This document shows positions 1 to 6,312 of a stretch of DNA of 7,049 nucleotides, piece after piece. This stretch comes from Candidatus Poseidoniales archaeon (lineage in GTDB: Archaea; Thermoplasmatota; Poseidoniia; Poseidoniales; Poseidoniaceae). The translations under genes and the position numbers were made by a program. The stretch lies in assembly GCA_003602665.1 (NCBI GenBank), contig QQSG01000027.1:1-7049 (forward strand). The letters are read 5' to 3'. The stretch's first letter is position 1, and every line of letters begins with the position of its first letter. The notes under the pieces are model-generated. The model worked only from the letters and a program-made list of their open reading frames with translations. It had not been told where the DNA came from and searched no databases.

Positions 1-194
1 CCTTTGTACAAGTTATCTGCTGAAAGCGTACGCTGCTCTTCGATATCGCCGTGTCCAGATACCCACGAATTTACGACGATAAACGTGATGAGAGCAAGAC
101 CAAGAATCATCATTTGATTGTTGGTGATCATCATCCCAATGAGGATGAGGGCAATGCCACCGGTAAAGGTGAAGGCTGCCTTACGTGTCCACAT
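1..194 (-). CDS. Probable DUF58 family membrane protein, N-terminal fragment (cut by window edge)
   Basis: Only the first 64 codons are present; the gene continues beyond the left edge. The protein starts MWTRKAAFTF and has two closely spaced hydrophobic segments, about residues 8-22 and 28-42, separated by a short polar turn (TNNQ). A polar stretch follows (HGDIEEQRTLSADNLYK) that would be cytoplasmic. Two N-terminal helices followed by a region of this kind is the usual start of DUF58 proteins, whose later von Willebrand A-like domain is outside the window. DUF58 genes often sit beside MoxR ATPases and DUF4350-like membrane proteins, which fits the gene directly upstream. The ATG at 194 is preceded by GGTGA with a 5-base spacer, and that site overlaps the upstream stop codon, so the two genes are almost certainly co-transcribed and translationally coupled. 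The family call rests on topology, context and a short sequence and could be wrong; that a real gene starts here is well supported. Confidence 0.6.
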   Translation of the reverse strand, partial: MWTRKAAFTFTGGIALILIGMMITNNQMMILGLALITFIVVNSWVSGHGDIEEQRTLSADNLYK

Positions 195-199
195 AGTGC

Positions 200-204
200 T
201 CACC
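200..204 (-). promoter_or_regulatory. Ribosome binding site overlapping the upstream stop codon
   Basis: On the minus strand GGTGA is followed by GCACT and the ATG at 194. The TGA inside this site is the stop codon of the DUF4350 gene. The same GGTGA with a 5-base spacer precedes the ATG at 1840, so the spacing appears to be the working one in this genome. Confidence 0.6.
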
Positions 205-1840
205 TACGCCCCCAAGCTTTGATTCGCTTCACAAGTGCAACGGATTGTTCCAATGAATATTTTCCGGGTTCTATTGCAAATTTAGCGAGAACAGGATCTT
301 CGATTAAGCCCACCAATTCCTTGGCGGACATTGCATGGAATTCGTCTCTCGTCAGACCATTTTGGTTACGAACCTTAGAGAGGAATACCTGCCGTATTTT
401 CTCAGTTTTCGCATAATAGGTGTATCTGTTTGCATCTCCAAATCCGTAGTAAATAATGCTGAAAATATGACGCCATGGTTCTGGGTCACGCTTCTTGAGA
501 AGTACACCTTCAAAGGTGATGAAGAGAACAACAAAGAGAGCGAGCATTGCAAGTCCTTCGCCAGTAAAATAGACCAGAAGGAAGTACACTGTGTTGTAAG
601 AGTCTGATAAAAGTGCATTTTGAGGATGACGACTTTCATCAAAAATAACCATTGCATTCTCAGCAGGTTGTCCCGTTTCGCCATCTTTTGTGCTCATTAA
701 GGATTCTGAAATGACATCAAGCGCCCACTTTCTGTTGTCATTAGCAGGAATGGTCTTGGTTGGTTTATCACCGTAATCTCCATTTTTATCACCGTAATCT
801 CCGTTGTTGAATCCTTCATAGTCGTAAATGGCGTTGATTAGTGAACTGCCATCAGCAACGAAGAACACTCTCCCTCCTTCGTCTGGATCGCAACTCGATG
901 ATGCACAGGCTTCGATTGAGAGATTGAATTGCCCCGACAGGTCAGGGGTTTCGCTTGATTGTTCGTTACCAATCCAAAGATCTCCATCACCGTTGACGTC
1001 AACAGTTGCTTGATTACTGGTAACTGCTCGAACGTTTACATCATTCAGAGCACCTTTTACCCCAGGTACAATTTCAAGCCCAGTCACGTTATTGAGAAGC
1101 ATTGTGTAGGTTGCGTTGTATTCGATTCGACCTTGTTCTCCAGAACTCTTAACCCAATGATGGGAACAAATCCCTGCTTCATCGATGGTCATTGCTTGGC
1201 CATCAAGTTCACTGCATGGATGTGGGCCAGTAACATCTGACCAACGCTCGTGTTGATCGATTGTTGTTGGATCAAGTGTGGTACCATTCATCCCACAAGG
1301 ACTTGCTTGCATGCACATCCAGATGTAATTGTAATCTAACTCTGCGACATAATTAGTGTCATAGAGCTGGTATCCTGAGTATCGTACGCCATATGCCTCA
1401 CCGATGCTGCCAGCATAACCAAAGTCTTCGAGGACAATGACAGTTCCACCGTTGTCGACGAATTCGACTATTGCGTCAACTTCTGATGGAGAATAACCAT
1501 CTTCTGTTGCTATCGTGATGAAACCATCTTCATCAAACTGCGGGAAAGAGAGTGTATCTCGTTCCACACCTGCAACAACAAAGGTTGTGTTCCTAGGATC
1601 TTCAAGGTCTGCCAACAACAGTGGACTGCTTACAAGTGATCGTGTCTCGATGCCCATATCGTTGATATCTTCACGGAATGCAGACATGTCATTCCAGTCA
1701 TCATCATAAGCGGACAGTTGCTCTGACTGACTGATATTGATGAAATTCTGAAGAATTGTCAGCAAAAGAATTCCAAGAACCGCCCAAAAGGCAACCTGAA
1801 GACCAATACGCTTCAGATTCCTTGTTCGTTCCGCCGCCAT
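200..1840 (-). CDS. DUF4350-type two-pass membrane protein with large extracytoplasmic domain
   Basis: The protein has 546 residues. It has a short basic N-terminus, a membrane helix at about residues 12-31, a large outer domain at about 32-415, a second helix at about 429-448 and a cytoplasmic tail of about 100 residues starting KKRDPEPW and ending WGRR. Residues about 90-155 (VVAGVERDTLSF, then VDAIVEFVDNGGTVIVLEDF) resemble the GATase-like fold of DUF4350 proteins, whose biochemical role is unknown. The outer domain has six cysteines (CMQASPC, HPC, GIC, EACASSSC), an even number that would allow disulfides outside the membrane. It also has an Asp-rich loop DVNGDGDLW starting at residue 281, like a calcium-binding dockerin or EF-hand loop, and a 7-residue tandem repeat at 346-359. 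A GTG lies three codons upstream at 1849, but AGGTGA is correctly spaced for the ATG at 1840, so I use the ATG. The gene lies 97 bases after the PRC-barrel gene and directly before the DUF58-like gene, with which it probably works at the membrane. Family assignment is moderate; the coding call is firm. Confidence 0.8.
   Translation of the reverse strand: MAAERTRNLKRIGLQVAFWAVLGILLLTILQNFINISQSEQLSAYDDDWNDMSAFREDINDMGIETRSLVSSPLLLADLEDPRNTTFVVAGVERDTLSFPQFDEDGFITIATEDGYSPSEVDAIVEFVDNGGTVIVLEDFGYAGSIGEAYGVRYSGYQLYDTNYVAELDYNYIWMCMQASPCGMNGTTLDPTTIDQHERWSDVTGPHPCSELDGQAMTIDEAGICSHHWVKSSGEQGRIEYNATYTMLLNNVTGLEIVPGVKGALNDVNVRAVTSNQATVDVNGDGDLWIGNEQSSETPDLSGQFNLSIEACASSSCDPDEGGRVFFVADGSSLINAIYDYEGFNNGDYGDKNGDYGDKPTKTIPANDNRKWALDVISESLMSTKDGETGQPAENAMVIFDESRHPQNALLSDSYNTVYFLLVYFTGEGLAMLALFVVLFITFEGVLLKKRDPEPWRHIFSIIYYGFGDANRYTYYAKTEKIRQVFLSKVRNQNGLTRDEFHAMSAKELVGLIEDPVLAKFAIEPGKYSLEQSVALVKRIKAWGRR
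764..805 (-). repeat. Two-copy 21-base tandem repeat within the DUF4350 gene
   Basis: Two adjacent 21-base units, 785-805 and 764-784, differ at a single base (the third base of the Asn codon) and each encode NGDYGDK, giving residues 346-359. Near identity at the DNA level, including synonymous positions, indicates a recent in-frame duplication by slippage or unequal recombination. The copy number could vary between strains. Confidence 0.9.
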
Positions 1841-1845
1841 TTCAC

Positions 1846-1851
1846 TCACCT
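1846..1851 (-). promoter_or_regulatory. Ribosome binding site that decides the DUF4350 gene start
   Basis: AGGTGA on the minus strand is followed by a 5-base spacer and the ATG at 1840. The site overlaps the upstream in-frame GTG at 1849, which therefore cannot use it. This matches the site and spacing of the next gene (200-204). Confidence 0.55.
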
Positions 1852-1937
1852 GCTAGAACACCGTTCAGACAAAGACGGGCTCGCATCGGTTTAGAAGGTT
1901 GTCCAGTCGTGTTGGTAAAATGCTCATCCCTGCATCA

Positions 1938-2180
1938 TCAAATTTTCAGTAAAATTACCTGACCAAAAGACGACACATCCGTTGATGGAATGAACACGTT
2001 TCCGTCCTTCGATGGATAAGAAACACGACTTACATCGAGGTTATTTCCAAAGGCTATGACGAGATCTGATATCTCTCCATTGGAAATATCTATGACAAAA
2101 TCAACAAGCGTTCCAACTTCCTTGCCTTTTCGATCTTGAACGATTCGCCCAAGCATTTCCTTACCGAAACTGGATTCCAT
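1938..2180 (-). CDS. Small archaeal PRC-barrel domain protein
   Basis: The protein has 80 residues, the usual length of stand-alone archaeal PRC-barrel proteins. It opens with the typical pattern GKEMLGRIVQDRKGKEVGTL followed by VDFVIDISNGEISDLVI, in which a Gly-rich turn, a strand and a conserved [D/N]-G-E-[I/V] turn lead into the second strand. The rest (NVFIPSTDVSSFGQVILL) supplies the closing strands. PRC-barrels are small beta-barrels that mediate protein contacts; some act in ribosome maturation (the RimM type), and archaeal stand-alone members in haloarchaea have been linked to the cell-division machinery. Nothing here shows which role applies. There is no signal peptide or membrane helix, so it should be cytoplasmic. 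It lies 53 bases downstream of cdc48 in the same direction and may share its transcript. The ATG at 2180 has only a weak, close upstream AAGG. The domain call is firm and the function open. Confidence 0.85.
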   Translation of the reverse strand: MESSFGKEMLGRIVQDRKGKEVGTLVDFVIDISNGEISDLVIAFGNNLDVSRVSYPSKDGNVFIPSTDVSSFGQVILLKI

Positions 2181-2233
2181 ATCCTTCGCCTTGACTTACC
2201 GACAGAACAGGAGGGACTTGACCGTTTCCTTGC

Positions 2234-4459
2234 TCACATTGTTTCCATGCCGAAGCCGTAATCGCGGGTTCGCTTGATGTTGGAAAGTCCTGATGTCAAT
2301 CGAGTTTCCATCTTTTGATAGTACTCAAGCATCTCAGGAGTAACGGTAGGGCGGACGCGTGTCACTGCATCGTCGAAATGCTTCTTGGAAACTTTCTTTT
2401 TCCCATCACGCATTGCAATAAGGGCTGCTTCACGGCAAACTGCTTCAATGTCTGCTCCAGTGAATCCTTCCATGCTCGAAAGAATATCCTTGAATGAGAA
2501 TTTGGACAGTGGCATTCCTTCAGAGTGAATCTGGAAGATTGCTTCACGTGCAGGTGCATCTGGAGGAGGGACGTGGAGAACACGCTCAAATCGTCCGCTT
2601 CTCAGGAGTGCTGGATCAATCATCTCTGGTCTGTTTGTTGCAGCTACGACGATAACACCGTCAAGAGACTCAACTCCATCCATGCTGGCGAGTAATTGGT
2701 TGACAACTCTGTTTCCAACATCACTGCCTTCACCGTTGGATGAACTTCTCATGCTTGCTATCGATTCAAATTCATCGAGGAAGATAATCGAAGGAGACGA
2801 TTGCTTGGCCTTCTTGAAAATTTCACGAATGCCGCGTTCTGATTCACCGACCCACTTTGAAATCATCTCTGGACCTTTAATCGAGATGAAATTGGCTTGG
2901 GCTTCGTTAGCAATTGCCTTAGCAAGAAGGGTTTTACCAGTACCAGGCGCACCAAACAGAACAATTCCTCGCGGTGGCTTAATGTTGAAATGTTCAAAGA
3001 TTTCTGGCTTTGTTAGTGGCCACTCAACAGATTCCTTCAATCGTTCTTTAACTTCTTCAAGACCGCCTACCTCATCCCATTCAATCGCTGGAATCTCAAC
3101 GTAAATTTCTCGAAGTGCAGATGGTTCGACCTCCTTGATTGCATATCGGAAGTCGTCCATTCGTACTTCCATCTTTTCAAGTACCTCTGGAGGAATGGTT
3201 TCCTCTTCCAAGTCAATTTCAGGAAGATATCGGCGTAGAGCTTTCATTGCCGCTTCTCTGACGAGTGCAGCAAGATCTGCGCCAACGAAACCGTATGTGT
3301 TATCGAGAACCCAATTGATCTCGAAATCATCTGCTATTGGCATTTGACGCGTGTGAACGTCCATGATTTCTTCTCGTCCTTCGCGGTCAGGTACACCAAT
3401 TTCGATTTCTCGGTCAAATCGACCAGGTCGACGAAGGGCTGGATCAAGCGCATCTCTTCGGTTGGTTGCTCCGATGACAACAACGTTGTCTCGACCTTGC
3501 ATTCCATCCATCAGTGTGAGCATCTGAGCAACAACACGTCGTTCGACTTCGCCACTAACGTCTTCCCGCTTAGGACAAATCGAATCGATTTCATCAATGA
3601 AGATGATCGCAGGCGAGTTCTCACTGGCTTCGTCAAAGATTTCTCTGAGTTGTTTCTCTGATTCTCCGTAATACTTGGAGATGATTTCTGGACCGTTGAT
3701 GGATTTGAAGTGAGCATTTACTTCTGTGGCAACAGCCTTTGCAATCATCGTTTTTCCAGTTCCAGGGGGACCGTGGAGTAGAACTCCTTTTGGCGGGTCA
3801 ATTCCGAGTCTTCGGAAGAGTTCTGGGTGCTTTAGAGGGAGTTCAATCATCTCGCGAACTTTTTGTAATTGTTGACCGATACCGCCAACATCCTCGTAAG
3901 TGATGCCTTCAGATTGTCCTACGTCTTCGTCGTCAATCGCTTCGTCTTTGATAATGATATCAGTATCGCTGGTTACCTTGACGATTCCTTTTGGATTGGT
4001 TTGAACGACTGCAAAAGGCAATGCTTCTGCAAATAATGTCATTCCAGGAATAAAGATTCGGTCCCCTGCCATGACTGGACGCTTTGAGAGGCCTCTTCGG
4101 GCAAATCCTTCAATTCCGGGGCCGAATTTTACTTTCTGCTTGTTTGCCATGACGGGCGAAAGCGTGAGTTTCACGCATTCCTTTGCTTCTGCTTTGATGA
4201 CGTCGACTCGATCGCCAAGACTTACGCCTGCGTTCTTTCTGATTATTCCATCAATTCGAACAATGTCCATCTTGGCATCCTCAGGTCGGCTTCGCCAATA
4301 AATAGCAGCTGTTGAGCGCTTTTCGCCACGAACCTCTACGATGTCACCGGGTTTGAGGTCGAGGCCATGGTCTCCTGAAATTCGTGCTCTTCCGTGTCCT
4401 ACATCGGATGGAATTGCCTTTGCTACCCTTAACGAAACTCCGTCATCATCGCCGCTCAT
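2234..4459 (-). CDS. cdc48: Cdc48/VAT family AAA+ ATPase (two-ring protein unfoldase)
   Basis: The protein has 741 residues, the expected length for archaeal Cdc48/VAT/p97. The N-terminal substrate-recruiting domain (a double-psi barrel plus a smaller beta-barrel) covers about residues 7-185. The D1 ring has Walker A GPPGTGKT at 230-237 with Lys236, aromatic pore loop KYYG at 262-265, Walker B IIFIDEID with Asp289/Glu290, and arginine fingers in RRPGRFDRE. The D2 ring has Walker A GAPGTGKT at 503-510 with Lys509, pore loop KWVG at 535-538, Walker B IIFLDEFES with Asp562/Glu563, and LRSGRFERV. Both rings should therefore be active. The family forms cytosolic hexamers that unfold proteins and, in archaea, can feed the 20S proteasome. 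The chain ends FGMETM, without the acidic tail of eukaryotic p97 and without an HbYX-type end. The ATG at 4459 has GAGGAT 11 bases upstream. It is divergent from the aldehyde dehydrogenase gene and first in a minus-strand run. There is no sign of frameshift or decay. Confidence 0.97.
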   Translation of the reverse strand: MSGDDDGVSLRVAKAIPSDVGHGRARISGDHGLDLKPGDIVEVRGEKRSTAAIYWRSRPEDAKMDIVRIDGIIRKNAGVSLGDRVDVIKAEAKECVKLTLSPVMANKQKVKFGPGIEGFARRGLSKRPVMAGDRIFIPGMTLFAEALPFAVVQTNPKGIVKVTSDTDIIIKDEAIDDEDVGQSEGITYEDVGGIGQQLQKVREMIELPLKHPELFRRLGIDPPKGVLLHGPPGTGKTMIAKAVATEVNAHFKSINGPEIISKYYGESEKQLREIFDEASENSPAIIFIDEIDSICPKREDVSGEVERRVVAQMLTLMDGMQGRDNVVVIGATNRRDALDPALRRPGRFDREIEIGVPDREGREEIMDVHTRQMPIADDFEINWVLDNTYGFVGADLAALVREAAMKALRRYLPEIDLEEETIPPEVLEKMEVRMDDFRYAIKEVEPSALREIYVEIPAIEWDEVGGLEEVKERLKESVEWPLTKPEIFEHFNIKPPRGIVLFGAPGTGKTLLAKAIANEAQANFISIKGPEMISKWVGESERGIREIFKKAKQSSPSIIFLDEFESIASMRSSSNGEGSDVGNRVVNQLLASMDGVESLDGVIVVAATNRPEMIDPALLRSGRFERVLHVPPPDAPAREAIFQIHSEGMPLSKFSFKDILSSMEGFTGADIEAVCREAALIAMRDGKKKVSKKHFDDAVTRVRPTVTPEMLEYYQKMETRLTSGLSNIKRTRDYGFGMETM

Positions 4460-4568
4460 GGGTTGTCTAAATCCTCAGGGTACTAAAACAGTTAGATGAA
4501 GAAATCCGCTTTTTATGTGCATGAAAATCAATCGTAGACTTCATGGAGGGAGTTGGACTCGGACGGTC
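4460..4568. promoter_or_regulatory. Divergent promoter region between cdc48 and the aldehyde dehydrogenase gene
   Basis: This gap must hold start signals for both flanking genes. On the plus strand, TTTTTATG at 4510-4517 resembles an archaeal TATA box; transcription about 25 bases downstream would start near 4539, giving a leader of about 30 bases before the ATG at 4569. Read on the minus strand the same element is CATAAAAA, which would start cdc48 transcription near 4487 with a leader carrying GAGGAT (4471-4476). A second minus-strand candidate, TTTTAGTA (4481-4488), would give an almost leaderless cdc48 message. These are matches by eye to loose consensus sequences. Confidence 0.4.
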
Positions 4569-6197
4569 ATGGTCCACGTACTCGAAGCAGGTCTCACCTA
4601 CCTTGAAGCAAATAATCCAAACAACCGCCCCGCTGTTAAGGGATTCAATATTATCAACGGTCAGTTGACCGAAGCAAGCGATGGTTCAACCTTCGAATCA
4701 CGCAATCCTGCAATCCTCAATGATATGCTCGGAACATTCCCTCTTTCAACAAAAGATGACGTTCATGCTGCTTTGGATGCTGCACACGCTGCGTTCCCAT
4801 CATGGGCTGCAACTCCTGCACCAACCCGTGGCCAGATTATCGGTAACATGGGAAGGCTCCTCATGGAACACAAAGATGCAATCGTTGCATTGGAAACCAG
4901 AGAGATTGGGAAGACTTTGAAAGAATCGGCAGGATCTGTTCAAGAGGCAATCGATACATGTCTCTTCTTCCAATCTGAAGGGAGAAGGCTCTATGGTCAA
5001 ACAGTCAATTCCGAATTACCTGACAAGGAACTGTTCACTTACCGACGACCTCTTGGTGTCTGTGGAATCATCAACGCTTGCAACTTCCCTGCAGCCGTTC
5101 CATTCTGGAAGATGATTCCAGCCATCATGTGTGGAAACACATGCGTTTGGAAGAGTCCACAGGACGCTCCTCTGCTCTCTTTCGCTCTAGCACGAATCAT
5201 GCATGAATCTGGATTACCAGACGGTGTCATCAACTTGGTTCATGGAAAAGGAAGCGGAGCAGGACAATACCTCGTCGATGCAGTCGACGAAGGCCGGGTC
5301 AACAAAATCTCCTTTACTGGATCAACTGAAGTCGGTAAGATGATCGGCGAAGTTTGTGGACGAAACCTGGTATCATGTTCTCTTGAGCTCGGAGGAAAGA
5401 ATCCTCTTGTCGTTATGCCAAGTTCAAACCTCGATAACGCTGTAGAAGGTGCGTACTGGGGTGCTTTCGGAACTGCTGGACAACGTTGCACATCGCTTGG
5501 AAACCTCATTATCCACAAGGACATCTACGATGAATTCATGACAAAATTCATGGCAAAAGTCGAAGCAACAAAGATTGGCGATTCGCTTGCCTATGACGGT
5601 GTTCTTTACGGCCCAATGCTTTCTGAGAAGTACGCTAAGGATTTCCTCATTGGTGTCGACATGTGCCTTGAATCAGGTGCTAAGCAGATCTTCGGCCAAG
5701 GCAGAATTACCAGCGACAACAAGCCAACGAATTTCCACGGAACTGCGGAAGATGGTGTGTTCATGTGGCCTCACGTTTTCACAGAAGTTACTGAGGACAT
5801 GAAGTGCTTCCATGAAGAAGTCTTTGGCCCAGCTGTCACCATTTGCAAAGCAAACGATTTCGATCATGCTTTGCACCTTGCCAACGCCAGCCCATACGGA
5901 CTCTCCTCTGCAATTTATACAAACGATCGATTGGAAGCATATCGATTCAAGACTGGAATCAAGGCAGGTATGACTGGAATAAACAACTCAACTACCGGCG
6001 CAGAAGCTCACCTACCATTCGGTGGAGTCAAAGGCTCAGGAAACGGTACACGCGAATCTGGTATTTGGGTCATTGAAGCTTATTCTTACTGGCATGCAGT
6101 CAATGATGAACTCTCTGGCAAGCTCCAGTTAGCACAAATGGATGTCGAAGAAGTCGAAATGGTTGAAGCACAAGTTGACTGGAATGAATTGGTCTAA
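4569..6197 (+). CDS. NAD(P)-dependent aldehyde dehydrogenase, AASADH-like (ALDH7-related) subgroup
   Basis: The protein has 542 residues and covers the whole ALDH superfamily fold, with an N-terminal extension of about 20 residues. It oxidises an aldehyde to its acid using NAD(P)+; the substrate cannot be read from sequence. All key residues are present with standard spacing: Asn172 in CNFP (oxyanion), Lys195 in VWKSPQ (cofactor), general base Glu273 in LELGGKNP, nucleophile Cys307 in GTAGQRCTS, and Glu417 in EEVFGP. The C-terminal pattern AEAHLPFGGVKGSGNGTRESG followed by GKLQLAQMD strongly recalls the little-studied group typified by a Kuenenia protein (CAJ73105-like), related to alpha-aminoadipic semialdehyde dehydrogenase; this is from memory. 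The position matching ALDH2 Glu195 is Gln198, which may relax NAD preference. The frame is open from ATG codons at 4515 and 4521, but a TATA-like element covers 4510-4517 and homologous sequence begins well after 4569, so I prefer 4569. GGAGGG at 4545-4550 is rather far from it. It is cytosolic, and lies 115 bases before a succinate dehydrogenase subunit gene on the same strand. Confidence 0.9.
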   Translation: MVHVLEAGLTYLEANNPNNRPAVKGFNIINGQLTEASDGSTFESRNPAILNDMLGTFPLSTKDDVHAALDAAHAAFPSWAATPAPTRGQIIGNMGRLLMEHKDAIVALETREIGKTLKESAGSVQEAIDTCLFFQSEGRRLYGQTVNSELPDKELFTYRRPLGVCGIINACNFPAAVPFWKMIPAIMCGNTCVWKSPQDAPLLSFALARIMHESGLPDGVINLVHGKGSGAGQYLVDAVDEGRVNKISFTGSTEVGKMIGEVCGRNLVSCSLELGGKNPLVVMPSSNLDNAVEGAYWGAFGTAGQRCTSLGNLIIHKDIYDEFMTKFMAKVEATKIGDSLAYDGVLYGPMLSEKYAKDFLIGVDMCLESGAKQIFGQGRITSDNKPTNFHGTAEDGVFMWPHVFTEVTEDMKCFHEEVFGPAVTICKANDFDHALHLANASPYGLSSAIYTNDRLEAYRFKTGIKAGMTGINNSTTGAEAHLPFGGVKGSGNGTRESGIWVIEAYSYWHAVNDELSGKLQLAQMDVEEVEMVEAQVDWNELV

Positions 6198-6209
6198 TCG
6201 TTAGATTAT

Positions 6210-6241
6210 GCCCTCATTTTGTTGCAGAAATGACATAGGGC
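6210..6241 (+). terminator. Hairpin just after the aldehyde dehydrogenase stop codon, possible 3'-end structure
   Basis: Twelve bases after the TAA at 6195-6197, TCATTT (6214-6219) pairs perfectly with AAATGA (6228-6233) around an 8-base loop. GCCC (6210-6213) pairs with GGGC (6238-6241) after a 4-base bulge. That gives ten pairs in all. No T-tract follows, so this is not a classical bacterial-type or archaeal poly-T terminator; it could instead protect or process the 3' end of the message. Confidence 0.35.
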
Positions 6242-6267
6242 TAAAGGGCCAACCTCAAAGACCCCGA

Positions 6268-6303
6268 GTCCTTGGATGAAGCATTCCCAGAATCTGGGAG
6301 GAC
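6268..6303 (+). promoter_or_regulatory. Leader hairpin covering the Shine-Dalgarno sequence of the succinate dehydrogenase subunit gene
   Basis: GTCCT (6268-6272) pairs with AGGAC (6299-6303), and CCCAG (6286-6290) pairs with CTGGG (6294-6298) around a 3-base loop. The two stems stack directly on the 3' side, with a 13-base bulge on the 5' side. Every base of the strong ribosome binding sequence GGGAGGA (6296-6302), which lies about 10 bases before the ATG at 6313, is paired in this fold. This would suit translational control, but the fold is predicted by eye only. Confidence 0.4.
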
Positions 6304-6312
6304 GTGAACTTC

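Noticed and set aside
51..416. 121-codon plus-strand open frame at the left end
   Set aside because: It runs antisense across the well-supported start of the DUF58-like gene and end of the DUF4350 gene, and shows no protein family features.
1841..1937. Possible promoter (TTCTAAAC-like element near 1889-1897, minus strand) for the DUF4350 gene
   Set aside because: The match to an archaeal TATA box is poor and the gap is short enough for read-through from the PRC-barrel gene, so it is not listed as a feature.
2682..3104. 140-codon plus-strand open frame antisense to cdc48
   Set aside because: It lies wholly opposite the conserved D2 domain, has no recognisable motif or ribosome binding site, and its composition is explained by the codon pattern of cdc48.
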